From a virus, in IMG/VR virus record IMGVR_UViG_3300036831_000125, positions 1 through 64,000 of that record: 64,000 nt of DNA. One strand, written 5' to 3'. Positions 1 to 6,893 of the stretch are shown here, one piece after another. Every line of letters starts with the position of its first letter. Positions within the stretch are counted from its first letter, which is position 1. Both the position numbers and the translations under genes were made by a program. The notes under the pieces are model-generated. The model had not been told where the DNA came from, searched no databases, and saw nothing but the letters and a program-made list of their open reading frames with translations.

Positions 1-280
1 GGAATTCCTGCCGGGCCGGACGCGCGCCCAGATGCCGGTCCGCGCCACGCCGCGTGCTATCTCGCAGATTTCCCATAATAGAGAATTATACGCGAGATGG
101 GCGGATTGCTGCGATGATGCAATGGCTTAGGTAAGATGCATAAGCGCTTGGCTATGCGAGATAGCACGCGAACACAACATGTAGCTTGGCGAGGTTAGGT
201 TCGCAGTCGGACGCGAGGTTCGTCAGTGTGCAAGCATAAACCCTCCGCACGGGGATGGTCCGTACACAGATGGTCCGCAG
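1..280. other. Non-coding left margin with inverted repeat
   Basis: I see no convincing gene here. The segment lies beyond the stop of the NusG-like gene. It holds a perfect 16-base inverted repeat, CGCGTGCTATCTCGCA at 51-66 and its complement at 155-170, separated by 88 bases. It could be a regulatory region for genes to the left of the window, or part of a packaging or terminal region. Nothing in it decides between these. Confidence 0.5.
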
Positions 281-835
281 TCAGAGCAATGCGACGTCGG
301 CGCGGGGCAGACTTATCGTGGGCTTGCCGATAGCGTCAAGCAGTAGCCGCACCCTGTCACGTTCGCACAACTCCACTATGCCGCTTCCAACGCCTGCAAA
401 CGGGCCTTGCACGATCTTGACTCGCGTTCCGAATTCCAGCATTTCCTCGCGTTTTTCGTTCTCTGAACACTGCGCAGAAACAAAACAAACGAATGACTCA
501 CGGACTACGCCCAGAACGGATCGAACCTTGCGCAAATGCAAAATAGCTGAGTGGACTGAGGTATCTGACGAAGCGAATTGCGCGAATAGATAGCTAGGGA
601 ATAGCGGCGAAGGGACGGAGATGATAGGCCGGGCGAAGCGGGTGCGGTCACGCGTCGGGCGCTGGAACGTCGGCAGGTAGGCGGGCACGCCCAGAGCGAT
701 GATTTCGTCGCGGACCAGCGGCTCGTGGCGGGCGTAGGTTTCGATGCAGTGCCATGGAAGCGCGCCTTGGAGCGCGCCTTGCGAGGGCGATTCGGCAAGC
801 GGGTGAGCGAGGGCGGATTGCGCGGCTTGCGCCAT
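281..835 (-). CDS. NusG/RfaH-like transcription antitermination protein
   Basis: This 184-residue protein matches the NusG pattern. A tryptophan-containing first strand leads into an alternating segment ending in YLPT. A basic loop and the signature PLFPSYLFAQF follow (NGN domain), and then a C-terminal KOW-like part with GPFAGVGSGIVEL. NusG paralogues bind RNA polymerase and reduce pausing or termination. A phage copy would probably act on long phage transcripts. I chose the ATG at 835 because a TGGGGA element sits 8 bases upstream. An ATG at 877 lacks one. The gene lies downstream of DUF932, beyond a terminator hairpin, and so is probably transcribed separately or by read-through. Confidence 0.82.
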   Translation of the reverse strand: MAQAAQSALAHPLAESPSQGALQGALPWHCIETYARHEPLVRDEIIALGVPAYLPTFQRPTRDRTRFARPIISVPSPLFPSYLFAQFASSDTSVHSAILHLRKVRSVLGVVRESFVCFVSAQCSENEKREEMLEFGTRVKIVQGPFAGVGSGIVELCERDRVRLLLDAIGKPTISLPRADVALL

Positions 836-897
836 GTAGCTGGTCCCCAGGTGATGATATGTGGCCGCTGGTAACATGCGAGCGGCGCAAAAGAAAA

Positions 898-915
898 GGG
901 CCGGTTTCCCGGCCC
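898..915 (-). terminator. Rho-independent terminator after DUF932 gene
   Basis: A perfect 7-base-pair GGGCCGG/CCGGCCC stem with a four-base loop. On the minus strand it is followed by TTTTCTTTT, directly after the DUF932 stop. Its flanks, AAAAGAAAA on one side and CCTTCCCTG on the other, recur at two other hairpins in the window. Confidence 0.8.
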
Positions 916-941
916 CTTCCCTGTCCCCCTGGCGTCTGATG

Positions 942-2036
942 TTAGGCCGCTGCTTTCAGCAAATCCCCCGCCTTGCGCTCAAGCTCGACGCGTTCATTCT
1001 GGTACGGGATGCTTCGAGCCTGAGCGGTAACTGCCGTAACCGCGTCCCATACGGTTTCGATAGGGCGGGATTCTTCCAGCATGTGAACGGCCTTGAGCGA
1101 TTCCACGGTCCGCTTGCCGAACCGTTGCGCCAGGAACGCGTCAACATCGTCTAACCGAGCGGCGCGGGCGCTTTCGATTAGGGCAACCACGCCTTGCGAG
1201 CTCGCGTTGCCGTAAGTCTCGAGCGCGGGCATGATTTCTTCTAGCCAACGTTCTGGCGCCGTTGCGGTATGGCGGATCTTGATTTCCTGGTATTGGTCCG
1301 CGCCCCAGATCATGCGGTTTTTGCAACAATAATCGTACAAAAACGTGGCGAAACCGAACGTTGCCGCGCCAACCTCAGAATTCCAAACAAAGAAACCGCG
1401 CGCCATGCTGCCCGGCTTGCCGTCACGACGGTTGCAGATTTCAATCTGATTCGACTCGTTTGCGAGAAAAACAAACATGTCGCGATCACCCGCGTAAAGC
1501 GTGGTATTTTCCTTGGTTACCGGGACGGGAACGCGAAATTCCCCCGGGACTCGCCAGTCGCCAGTCGCGCCGTCGCCATACTTGTCGGTTAGGACTTGAA
1601 GGATACCGTTATTCCAGATTCGGCCATATTTCTCGCCATTTGCCGAGCGGCATGCCTTTTCGTTGTTCTCCGAATCCGCATGTAGCAAAAGGCCGATAGA
1701 TTCGATGTCGCGCTTGTACTTAAGCCCGTAATTAAGGCAATCCGCCGCCATAGGTGCGGGCAAGGTTCGAAGATACCCGGCCGGCGCTTCTGCAAGCTGT
1801 GACAGCTGGCCGAACGCCCAATTCGACGGCGCGTAGGGAACGCCAGCTTTGCCGACAACGGACAATCCTTTGTTGTCGGATGTCGGGACAATTTCGATGG
1901 TCCGGGTGTTGACAATGGCGGTACGGGATTCGGCGCGGATTCGGTCGAATTTATCCCGCATGGCGTAAAGCGATGTGAAGCGTTCGTCGGATTTGCGGGT
2001 CGCCCATTCATATGAAGCTTGTGTGAGAGTCGACAT
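942..2036 (-). CDS. DUF932 family phage/plasmid protein
   Basis: This 364-residue protein has the features of the DUF932 family, which is common on phages and plasmids. There is an N-terminal segment ending in the YAPSNWAFGQLSQL region, a middle part with RVWNNGILQVLTDKYG-like features, and a glycine-rich segment around GFFVWNSEVGAATFGF. A charged C-terminal helical part completes it. The molecular function is unknown; some members lie near single-strand annealing or replication genes. An AAAGGT ribosome site precedes the ATG. The gene stands alone between two terminators, so it probably has its own promoter in 2037-2170, where TAGTCTGCT matches the promoter-like element found upstream of 4312. 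Confidence 0.82.
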   Translation of the reverse strand: MSTLTQASYEWATRKSDERFTSLYAMRDKFDRIRAESRTAIVNTRTIEIVPTSDNKGLSVVGKAGVPYAPSNWAFGQLSQLAEAPAGYLRTLPAPMAADCLNYGLKYKRDIESIGLLLHADSENNEKACRSANGEKYGRIWNNGILQVLTDKYGDGATGDWRVPGEFRVPVPVTKENTTLYAGDRDMFVFLANESNQIEICNRRDGKPGSMARGFFVWNSEVGAATFGFATFLYDYCCKNRMIWGADQYQEIKIRHTATAPERWLEEIMPALETYGNASSQGVVALIESARAARLDDVDAFLAQRFGKRTVESLKAVHMLEESRPIETVWDAVTAVTAQARSIPYQNERVELERKAGDLLKAAA

Positions 2037-2170
2037 TGGTTTGACCTTTCTGTGTCCGGCTTTCTAGGCCGGGTTTGTTACCGCTCGCGCGGGTGCCCAT
2101 CGGCGAAAAGCAGACTAATTTAGCAGCTGTGGAAAGGCAATGCTTATTACTGGAAAATTAGCGCCGCAAA

Positions 2171-2193
2171 AAACCCGCCTTTTGAGCGGGTTT
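2171..2193 (-). terminator. Rho-independent terminator closing the 3082-2236 operon
   Basis: Stem AAACCCGC/GCGGGTTT, 8 base pairs with a 7-base loop. On the minus strand it runs into TTTTTT. It lies just past the stop of the last gene in the small minus-strand operon. Confidence 0.85.
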
Positions 2194-2235
2194 CTGTAAG
2201 CGTTAAACATTTGAAATGGTTAAGATTTAGCGAGG

Positions 2236-2700
2236 TTACTGGCCTAGCGCGGTTTCGAGCGCTTCCCGACTGTCGAATTCCTGCCCGATCAGCCGTTCAG
2301 CGGCGACTAGATAACGAAGCACGATACGGAAAAGCTTGTCTTTATTGGGATATGGCTCGATTCCGTAGTGATTCTGTGTATCGATGGAAATGGTTTGACG
2401 TTTCGCAGATGGAGGCGTGAACCGCCGTCCGATATGCCAGCTTGACGCGGCTTCAGACAACAAACGCTTGCCGCTGTAAGTATGATTGTAGGTCACCGTC
2501 ATGCGGCGTTCTATCGCAACCAAGTCGCCACGCTTCCAAGGGTCAAGGCGCATGCCCGCATAGGGTTTGGGTGCGGAGGGCGCCACGAATTCGTCGCCAT
2601 GGTGATCAGTGTGGATCTCGATCAGCTTGTAAGGGACTGGGCGAAATGTGGCGCTTGCGGCGCGCGTGGCGAGCGCTAGGGCGGTATCGCGCGCGTTCAT
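2236..2700 (-). CDS. Hypothetical protein, last gene of a three-gene operon
   Basis: A 154-residue protein I do not recognise. It has a basic, polar composition and no membrane segment. The central region contains YAGMRLDPWKRGD and RRMTVTYNHTYSGK. The C-terminal part reads LVAAERLIGQEFDSREAL, which looks helical. I placed the start at 2700, where ATGA overlaps the stop of the upstream gene. A longer reading from 2748 would run through that gene. It is probably translated by coupling. A terminator follows at 2171-2193. Confidence 0.7.
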   Translation of the reverse strand: MNARDTALALATRAASATFRPVPYKLIEIHTDHHGDEFVAPSAPKPYAGMRLDPWKRGDLVAIERRMTVTYNHTYSGKRLLSEAASSWHIGRRFTPPSAKRQTISIDTQNHYGIEPYPNKDKLFRIVLRYLVAAERLIGQEFDSREALETALGQ

Positions 2701-2978
2701 GACACAGACTCCTTGGCGACGCTGGTCGCGGCTATTGCCGCCTCGCATGCCTTCGTAGCCGCGCTGTACGCTGTCATGTCGTCGTCAAGCGCTCGGATGT
2801 TATGCAGATAGCCAAGCTGATGCACCATCAGCCGGATGGCAGGATCAGCGTAGATTGCATCGGTGCCCATGCCTTCGTCGCGGCATTCGCGGCAAGCATC
2901 GATAAGCGAATGTGCGATGCCGGACGGATTGCATGCGCCAAGCTGAATCGCGAGGGCGTTTGAAAAGCGTGTGCTCAT
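2697..2978 (-). CDS. Hypothetical protein, middle gene of operon
   Basis: A 93-residue protein of unknown role. It is rich in alanine and has two cysteines in the segment SLIDACRECRDEG. Both ends overlap neighbours by ATGA, which ties it to the 35-residue gene upstream and the 154-residue gene downstream. I see no domain. Confidence 0.68.
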   Translation of the reverse strand: MSTRFSNALAIQLGACNPSGIAHSLIDACRECRDEGMGTDAIYADPAIRLMVHQLGYLHNIRALDDDMTAYSAATKACEAAIAATSVAKESVS

Positions 2979-3082
2979 GACGCGACTCCTTCAACGGCAT
3001 TGCCTCGCGTGATGCCGTAGCTGTAGACGGCCTTTGCGCCGCTCCAAAGTCTGCCGTAAACCTCTAGCGTGAATTCTTCCAT
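2975..3082 (-). CDS. Hypothetical 35-residue leader gene
   Basis: A small open frame starting MEEFTLEVYGRLWSG and ending in EGVAS. Its stop overlaps the start of the next gene as ATGA. It carries a strong ribosome site, ACTTGGGAG, 7 bases before the ATG. That element precedes several operon leaders in this genome, and this is the main evidence that the gene is real. Function is unknown. Confidence 0.62.
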   Translation of the reverse strand: MEEFTLEVYGRLWSGAKAVYSYGITRGNAVEGVAS

Positions 3083-3089
3083 TGTCGTT

Positions 3090-3098
3090 CTCCCAAGT
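3090..3098 (-). promoter_or_regulatory. Extended ribosome-binding element ACTTGGGAG
   Basis: Lies 7 bases before the ATG of the 35-residue gene at 3082 and fixes that start. Confidence 0.7.
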
Positions 3099-3130
3099 TT
3101 TGCCGCGCTACTGCTTAGCGCTAGTAGATG

Positions 3131-3145
3131 ATGCACTCACTAGCG
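3131..3145 (-). promoter_or_regulatory. Promoter-like direct repeat, copy 1
   Basis: On the minus strand the sequence is CGCTAGTGAGTGCAT. An identical copy lies at 4355-4369. Both sit about 30 bases before an ACTTGGGAG element and its start codon, the position expected of a promoter or operator. Similarity continues beyond the repeat as nnTCTnCTA. Confidence 0.5.
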
Positions 3146-3191
3146 GCGGATTGCAATCTGCTATGAGAGATTATTTCTGCTAGCGTTGAAG

Positions 3192-3443
3192 CTAGATCTT
3201 AAACTCCGCAACGTTATATGTCGGTCCGAAATCACCATCCATGATTTTGCGGCTCATGACGTTGATTCTAGTCCCGACGACGCCAGCGGCGCGTTGTTCG
3301 CGAGCGAAGCGTTCCGCGTATTGCACCGCGTCGTTTTGAGTCGCGAATGTGGCGGCGCTTTCGTAAGGAAACCATTGGCCGTTTCGGCCGCGTTGCGATT
3401 TGACGACGCGGAATTGCCATTGGCGGTTTGTTGGCGTGTTCAT
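3192..3443 (-). CDS. Hypothetical protein
   Basis: An 83-residue protein that may be a small alpha/beta domain. An aromatic, basic beta segment (WQFRVVKSQRG) leads to a helix (NDAVQYAERFAREQRA) and then a beta segment (GTRINVMSRKI). No family is recognised. It overlaps the upstream 181-residue gene by ATGA and closes the 4312-3192 minus-strand gene run. Confidence 0.68.
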   Translation of the reverse strand: MNTPTNRQWQFRVVKSQRGRNGQWFPYESAATFATQNDAVQYAERFAREQRAAGVVGTRINVMSRKIMDGDFGPTYNVAEFKI

Positions 3444-3985
3444 GGCCGCGTGCTCCGCGTGCTTTTTCGTCGCGCGTCCGGCCGAATAAATTCCGACTCC
3501 GATTTCTGCAACATTAGCGAGCCGCTGGCGCTCCGGATCATGGACGAGAGCGTAATTTGTTCTGGTTCGTCGGCGCGGCGCGCGAATGTCCAGCCATCGG
3601 CATCATTATATCCCGGCAAGCTGCCTATCGCCGTATGCCGGATGGCATCGATAATGCGATGCGCGACAGATTCTTCATAATCGTCCGTTTCGCATGCTTG
3701 GTAATCGAAGCAGCTGCATGCTTTCAGGATATTGACTGGCGTCAAGCGGCGGTTGGGGAAACGACGCCATTCGTAGCTGTCGGCAATGCCAGCATCGTTT
3801 TCTTGATAGCGCTGATTTACGCTGCGTTCGTTCTCGCGTAACAGAACGCGGCCGATCTCTGTTGCGGTAGTTTCCGCGAAGCTCATACGCCCGCAACTTT
3901 CATTGATGTTATAGCTCGCACGCTTATCGATGGCGAACGTTAGCAATGCGTCGATGTGATCGTTGGAAACGACAAAAGCAGACAT
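3440..3985 (-). CDS. Hypothetical phage protein
   Basis: A 181-residue protein. The stretch ILKACSCFDYQACETDDY followed by AHRIIDAIRHTAIGSLPGY is the kind of conserved core I associate with a widespread small phage protein of unknown function. The start at 3985 follows a CCTTGGGAG element by 8 bases. A slightly longer reading from 4000 would place the ribosome site inside the gene. No catalytic motif is visible. It overlaps the next gene by ATGA. Confidence 0.72.
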   Translation of the reverse strand: MSAFVVSNDHIDALLTFAIDKRASYNINESCGRMSFAETTATEIGRVLLRENERSVNQRYQENDAGIADSYEWRRFPNRRLTPVNILKACSCFDYQACETDDYEESVAHRIIDAIRHTAIGSLPGYNDADGWTFARRADEPEQITLSSMIRSASGSLMLQKSESEFIRPDARRKSTRSTRP

Positions 3986-3993
3986 GTGAATTT

Positions 3994-4002
3994 CTCCCAA
4001 GG
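3994..4002 (-). promoter_or_regulatory. Extended ribosome-binding element CCTTGGGAG
   Basis: Lies 8 bases before the ATG at 3985 and decides that start over the upstream ATG at 4000. Confidence 0.7.
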
Positions 4003-4022
4003 TTTTCGCTGCAACGCGGCCT

Positions 4023-4133
4023 TTATAATGTAGCGCATGCCGCGTCGATGTCGATGGTCCAGGTTACGCGATACGATGTTGATGGCGCTGGCGTTGGCGC
4101 TGGCGCTGGCGTTGGCGCTGTCGTGCCGCTCAT
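4023..4133 (-). CDS. Hypothetical 36-residue Pro-rich protein
   Basis: A tiny protein with a Thr-Pro-Ala-Pro repeat (APTPAPAPTPAP), then YRVTWTIDIDA, which looks like one beta strand pair of a larger family of phage proteins. It starts by ATGA overlap with the 60-residue gene upstream. The repeat comes from alternating GGCGCT and GGCGTT hexamers. The last residues may be a truncated remnant of a longer domain. The terminal part overlaps no other gene. Confidence 0.55.
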   Translation of the reverse strand: MSGTTAPTPAPAPTPAPSTSYRVTWTIDIDAACATL

Positions 4134-4312
4134 GATGCGCCACCCGCCGCATCGCCCGCTTTCTCGACCGCCTCACGCAATGCGTCGATTTCTATACACA
4201 GATTGCTAATCCCGCGCGCAATCGCGTAGAGCAATCTGGTATTCAGCGCTTCGAGTGTATCCCGCTCAAGCTCCTTACACTCTCTTTCTAAGCTCTTTAG
4301 ATCGACTTCCAT
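4130..4312 (-). CDS. Hypothetical coiled-coil protein, operon leader
   Basis: A 60-residue, highly charged helical protein with heptad-like spacing (LKSLERECKELERDTLEAL, then IEIDALREAVEKA). Function is unknown. The start at 4312 follows ACTTGGGAG by 6 bases. An in-frame ATG at 4333 would put that element inside the coding region. It leads the minus-strand run 4133, 3985, 3443. Confidence 0.65.
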   Translation of the reverse strand: MEVDLKSLERECKELERDTLEALNTRLLYAIARGISNLCIEIDALREAVEKAGDAAGGAS

Positions 4313-4318
4313 TTTGCT

Positions 4319-4327
4319 CTCCCAAGT
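4319..4327 (-). promoter_or_regulatory. Extended ribosome-binding element ACTTGGGAG
   Basis: Lies 6 bases before the ATG at 4312 and decides that start. Confidence 0.7.
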
Positions 4328-4354
4328 TTTCATTCGTCATCGTCATAGCAGACT

Positions 4355-4369
4355 ATGCACTCACTAGCG
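4355..4369 (-). promoter_or_regulatory. Promoter-like direct repeat, copy 2
   Basis: Identical over 15 bases to 3131-3145 and similarly placed before an ACTTGGGAG leader. The intergenic stretch 4313-4460 must drive both this minus-strand operon and the plus-strand gene at 4461. Confidence 0.5.
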
Positions 4370-4443
4370 CAATCACGCAATCCCCCAGCAACATAATTTT
4401 CCCCATTGCAACATCACAGCTACTACGCTAGAGTGCTGGCGAA

Positions 4444-4452
4444 ACCTGGGAG
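4444..4452 (+). promoter_or_regulatory. Extended ribosome-binding element ACCTGGGAG
   Basis: Lies 8 bases before the ATG at 4461. It differs by one base from the minus-strand copies. Confidence 0.65.
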
Positions 4453-4460
4453 CTTAACAA

Positions 4461-4736
4461 ATGACAAGATCTAACCTCGAAGCGCTCCGCGCTGCGAAAG
4501 ATGTCGCCCGCAACCCTTACGCTTGGCCAGGTGGCTACCAGCGTTTTCTCATGCTCGCGGATGGCGATTGCCTTTGCCCTGCTTGCGTCAAGTGCGAGTT
4601 CAAGGAGATCGTGTGGGCGACAATGCACAGTCTCAATGCTGGCTGGCTGCCAGCGGCGGGCGATATCAATTGGGAGGATGCCGAATTATATTGCGCGCAT
4701 TGCAACGCGCAAATCCCTCCGGCCTATGGAGCGTGA
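4461..4736 (+). CDS. Small zinc-ribbon-like phage protein
   Basis: A 91-residue protein with two cysteine knuckles, CLCPACVKC in the middle and CAHCNAQIP near the C-terminus. A Trp-rich linker (LNAGWLPAAGDINWEDAEL) joins them. This spacing resembles a treble-clef or zinc-ribbon fold. Similar proteins are common in phage early regions and have no assigned role. It leads the plus-strand early cluster. Confidence 0.75.
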   Translation: MTRSNLEALRAAKDVARNPYAWPGGYQRFLMLADGDCLCPACVKCEFKEIVWATMHSLNAGWLPAAGDINWEDAELYCAHCNAQIPPAYGA

Positions 4737-4766
4737 TCACGCCATAGCCGTTACACCACTCCGCAA

Positions 4767-4784
4767 GGCCGCGCATATGCGGCC
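4767..4784 (+). terminator. Hairpin terminator
   Basis: GGCCGC/GCGGCC stem with a six-base loop, followed by CTTCTTTT. It lies between the genes at 4461 and 4809, so it may attenuate rather than fully stop transcription. Confidence 0.6.
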
Positions 4785-4808
4785 CTTCTTTTCCGGAGAC
4801 TGACTCCT

Positions 4809-5072
4809 ATGTCCACGCAGACGCCCACGCCTACGCCCGCCCCTATCGCCTACAACCGCACCATCGCGCGGCAATTGCTCGACAACATGACATGCGAGCA
4901 GGCCAACACCTTCTTAAGTTTCTACATCCGGCAGCGCGAAGAATCCCCGCAACCAAAAACCTGGCATGCATTCTTCGCCAGCGCGCGCTGGGATAGCATC
5001 AACGATTGCGTGATGTTGCCTTATGCGGGTGCCGTGGTCGGGATCGAGCGCGACGGGTATGCGCATTCCTAA
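4809..5072 (+). CDS. Hypothetical protein with Thr-Pro N-terminus
   Basis: An 87-residue protein beginning with a TPTPTPAP run. Its helical core (ARQLLDNMTCEQANTFLSFY) is followed by an aromatic C-terminal part. No domain is recognised. CCGGAG lies about 10 bases before the ATG. It follows the hairpin at 4767. Confidence 0.65.
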   Translation: MSTQTPTPTPAPIAYNRTIARQLLDNMTCEQANTFLSFYIRQREESPQPKTWHAFFASARWDSINDCVMLPYAGAVVGIERDGYAHS

Positions 5073-5092
5073 CTAACCGCTTGATAATCGAA

Positions 5093-5101
5093 TCTTGGGA
5101 G
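5093..5101 (+). promoter_or_regulatory. Extended ribosome-binding element TCTTGGGAG
   Basis: Lies 10 bases before the ATG at 5112 and fixes that frame over the overlapping reading from 5095. Confidence 0.65.
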
Positions 5102-5111
5102 CTTCAGAATC

Positions 5112-5309
5112 ATGTTGCACGGCACGTCATATTTTCTTAGCGTATATTCCGCATGTGCGTATTACCGCAGTTATGGGTACACACAGCGCGAGGTCCAGAA
5201 GAAGATTGCAGCGGGGGAGATTCACATCGGCGTGCCGCCGGTCGGCGAGGGCGAGGTTGTCACGCTCATCGATGGCGGCATGCGTTATGCGATTCTAACA
5301 AGATCTTAA
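5112..5309 (+). CDS. Hypothetical small phage protein
   Basis: A 65-residue protein. The pattern SVYSACAYYRSYGYTQREVQKKIAAGEIHIGVPP looks like a small helix-strand unit found in other phages. I recognise no function. The rest, VTLIDGGMRYAI, is a beta hairpin-like end. The upstream TCTTGGGAG supports the start. Confidence 0.68.
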   Translation: MLHGTSYFLSVYSACAYYRSYGYTQREVQKKIAAGEIHIGVPPVGEGEVVTLIDGGMRYAILTRS

Positions 5310-5369
5310 GATCTATAGATCTGAATCAATGAATCATCGAGTGAAGATTGAATCGAGAATCAATGAATC
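5301..5369. repeat. AGATCT triplet and GAATCAATGAATC direct repeat
   Basis: AGATCT occurs at 5301, 5309 and 5317, an exact 8-base period. GAATCAATGAATC then occurs at 5323-5335 and again at 5357-5369. The block lies in the leader of the gene at 5419 and could be a binding site array or simple duplication debris. Confidence 0.6.
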
Positions 5370-5398
5370 GAGTCGCGCGCGTAGCACAGCGCGTGCCA

Positions 5399-5407
5399 AC
5401 TTGGGAG
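5399..5407 (+). promoter_or_regulatory. Extended ribosome-binding element ACTTGGGAG
   Basis: Lies 11 bases before the ATG at 5419 and decides that start over an in-frame ATG at 5329. Confidence 0.68.
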
Positions 5408-5418
5408 CAAAGCGACGC

Positions 5419-5796
5419 ATGACATTCGAAACTGGCTTTAACAACCCGGCGCATGTCGGTGATGTGATCACCTGTCAGGAGGGCGCCTTCACTGCCAGCG
5501 CGCAGCTATACAACGCAACCGGCTATCCGACACCGCCGGACAAGGGCGCGTTCTATTGTGGCGTGGCCGTGACCGTGAGTTTCGAGGGCAAGCGGATCAC
5601 TGGCGCGTTCAGCAACGCGCGCTGGGGCTTGGAAGCGAATCCGGGTGCCGGCGTAGGCAATGAGCGGCTGCTGATCGAAGCGAACCGGCTGCTGCCTAAT
5701 GCACTCAGTGACGCGCGCGCTTGGGTGCGGCGGCTGACCGACGCCCACATGCAACGCGCAACGATTTCTGTCAGCGGGATGGGTGAGATGTCATGA
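5419..5796 (+). CDS. Hypothetical protein
   Basis: A 125-residue soluble protein of unknown function. The N-terminal half has beta-like segments around GDVITCQEGAFTASAQLY and GVAVTVSFEGKRITGAF. The C-terminal half is helical (LIEANRLLPNALSDARAWVRRLTDAH). The start follows ACTTGGGAG. Its stop overlaps the next start as ATGA. Confidence 0.68.
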   Translation: MTFETGFNNPAHVGDVITCQEGAFTASAQLYNATGYPTPPDKGAFYCGVAVTVSFEGKRITGAFSNARWGLEANPGAGVGNERLLIEANRLLPNALSDARAWVRRLTDAHMQRATISVSGMGEMS

Positions 5797-5945
5797 AGAA
5801 GCAAGAACGGATCATGCAGCTGATTGATGCGGTCGATGAATTCTGTGAGTCGTTCCATAATGAGAAAAAGCTCTCGGAGCTGGGCGAGCAAGTGACGGCG
5901 TTGGAGAAGATTTCGAAGAAAGCACGCAAAGCGGTCGAAGATTAA
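5793..5945 (+). CDS. Hypothetical 50-residue helical protein
   Basis: Starts MKKQERIMQLIDAVDEF and ends KKARKAVED. Heptad-like leucines and isoleucines suggest one long helix or coiled coil. It is translationally coupled to the gene upstream by ATGA. Function is unknown. Confidence 0.58.
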   Translation: MKKQERIMQLIDAVDEFCESFHNEKKLSELGEQVTALEKISKKARKAVED

Positions 5946-5986
5946 GGATCAGGCTTCGACGCGAGCTGCGTGCGCAGCAAAAGCAA

Positions 5987-5995
5987 ACTTGGGAG
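5987..5995 (+). promoter_or_regulatory. Extended ribosome-binding element ACTTGGGAG
   Basis: Lies 11 bases before GTG 6007. An ATG at 5999 opens only an 8-codon frame, so the element probably serves the GTG. Confidence 0.6.
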
Positions 5996-6006
5996 GTAAT
6001 GGAAAA

Positions 6007-6471
6007 GTGGGTACGAAATGTCTAACGCGCGTGTTTGATCACGGGCAAGAGATCTTGTGTCTCTATCGGCAGTATGACGGCGATCCGAGCTGGCATGGCG
6101 GCGAGCTGTTCACGCTGTTTCAAGGCTTCCGCATCGTCAACGGCATCAGCGGCGTAACGTTTCAAGTCGCGAACGGAATGGGTGATTTCGCGGCGCAGCT
6201 AGTTCACGCATTCAAGCGTGGCGCAGCAGGAAAAGACTGTACCAAGAACGGCGCGCGTGTGGGTGCGTTCTATCTCTATCCGCCTGGCGCAACTGATGTC
6301 GGCGAGGAATACATTTATGTGCTGACGGAATCTAAAGGCCGACTTTGGCTCACCGTGTCCGGCGGCGAGCAAGAGAACGAGATCTATAATGGGCTGCTTG
6401 ATGCTTTCACGCTCGATCACCGCTTGCCTGAACTGAATCGCGAAGCTGCGAGGTCATCAGCAAGACCATGA
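6007..6471 (+). CDS. Hypothetical protein, GTG start
   Basis: A 154-residue protein, acidic and aromatic, with beta-rich segments (TRVFDHGQEILCLYRQYDGDPS and EEYIYVLTESKGRLWLTVSGG). The first of these is reminiscent of a small phage protein that reports on or binds a carbohydrate-like partner, but I cannot name a family. The only start with a well-placed ribosome site is GTG 6007. The stop overlaps the next gene by ATGA. Confidence 0.62.
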   Translation: MGTKCLTRVFDHGQEILCLYRQYDGDPSWHGGELFTLFQGFRIVNGISGVTFQVANGMGDFAAQLVHAFKRGAAGKDCTKNGARVGAFYLYPPGATDVGEEYIYVLTESKGRLWLTVSGGEQENEIYNGLLDAFTLDHRLPELNREAARSSARP

Positions 6472-6881
6472 TCAAAACTATCAACGGGACAAAAATCACC
6501 GACGCCAAGCGCGCGATGCTGTTGGAGATCGAAAAGCAAGACATCGCCAGCGCGCGCCCACAAGAGCCCAACATGTGCCCGATCGCGCGGGCGATAAAGC
6601 GGGCGCTAAAAGCCAATGACGTGCATGTGCATCTATCGCGCGTGTATGTGCAACCTGAGCCGAAAATGTCCTATACGCGCTATTTCGTGCCGCAGGCGTT
6701 GCGCGCCGAGATCGTGACGTTTGATCGCGGCGGCGGGTTTGAACCTGGGCATTTCATACTCAAGCCGATCAGCGTGCACATGAAGGCCGGCTATCGCCGC
6801 AAGAGCAACGGCGAGGATAAGGGCTATCGCAAGCGCAAGCGGCATACGCTGGAGAATGTACGACCGTGGGCGGGTGCGTGA
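6468..6881 (+). CDS. Hypothetical basic protein
   Basis: A 137-residue, strongly basic protein. A helical N-terminal part (TDAKRAMLLEIEKQDIASA, then CPIARAIKRALKAND) is followed by beta-like segments and a Lys/Arg-rich tail (YRKRKRHTLENVR). The charge pattern suggests nucleic-acid contact, but no fold is recognised. It is coupled to the upstream gene by ATGA. Confidence 0.66.
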   Translation: MIKTINGTKITDAKRAMLLEIEKQDIASARPQEPNMCPIARAIKRALKANDVHVHLSRVYVQPEPKMSYTRYFVPQALRAEIVTFDRGGGFEPGHFILKPISVHMKAGYRRKSNGEDKGYRKRKRHTLENVRPWAGA

Positions 6882-6893
6882 GGGCGTGAGCCG

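Noticed and set aside
255-593. 112-residue plus-strand frame opposite the NusG-like gene
   Set aside because: The minus strand carries a clear NusG pattern, and this frame is its antisense.
5999-6025. 8-codon frame starting at ATG 5999
   Set aside because: Too short to support as a gene. The ribosome site fits the GTG at 6007.
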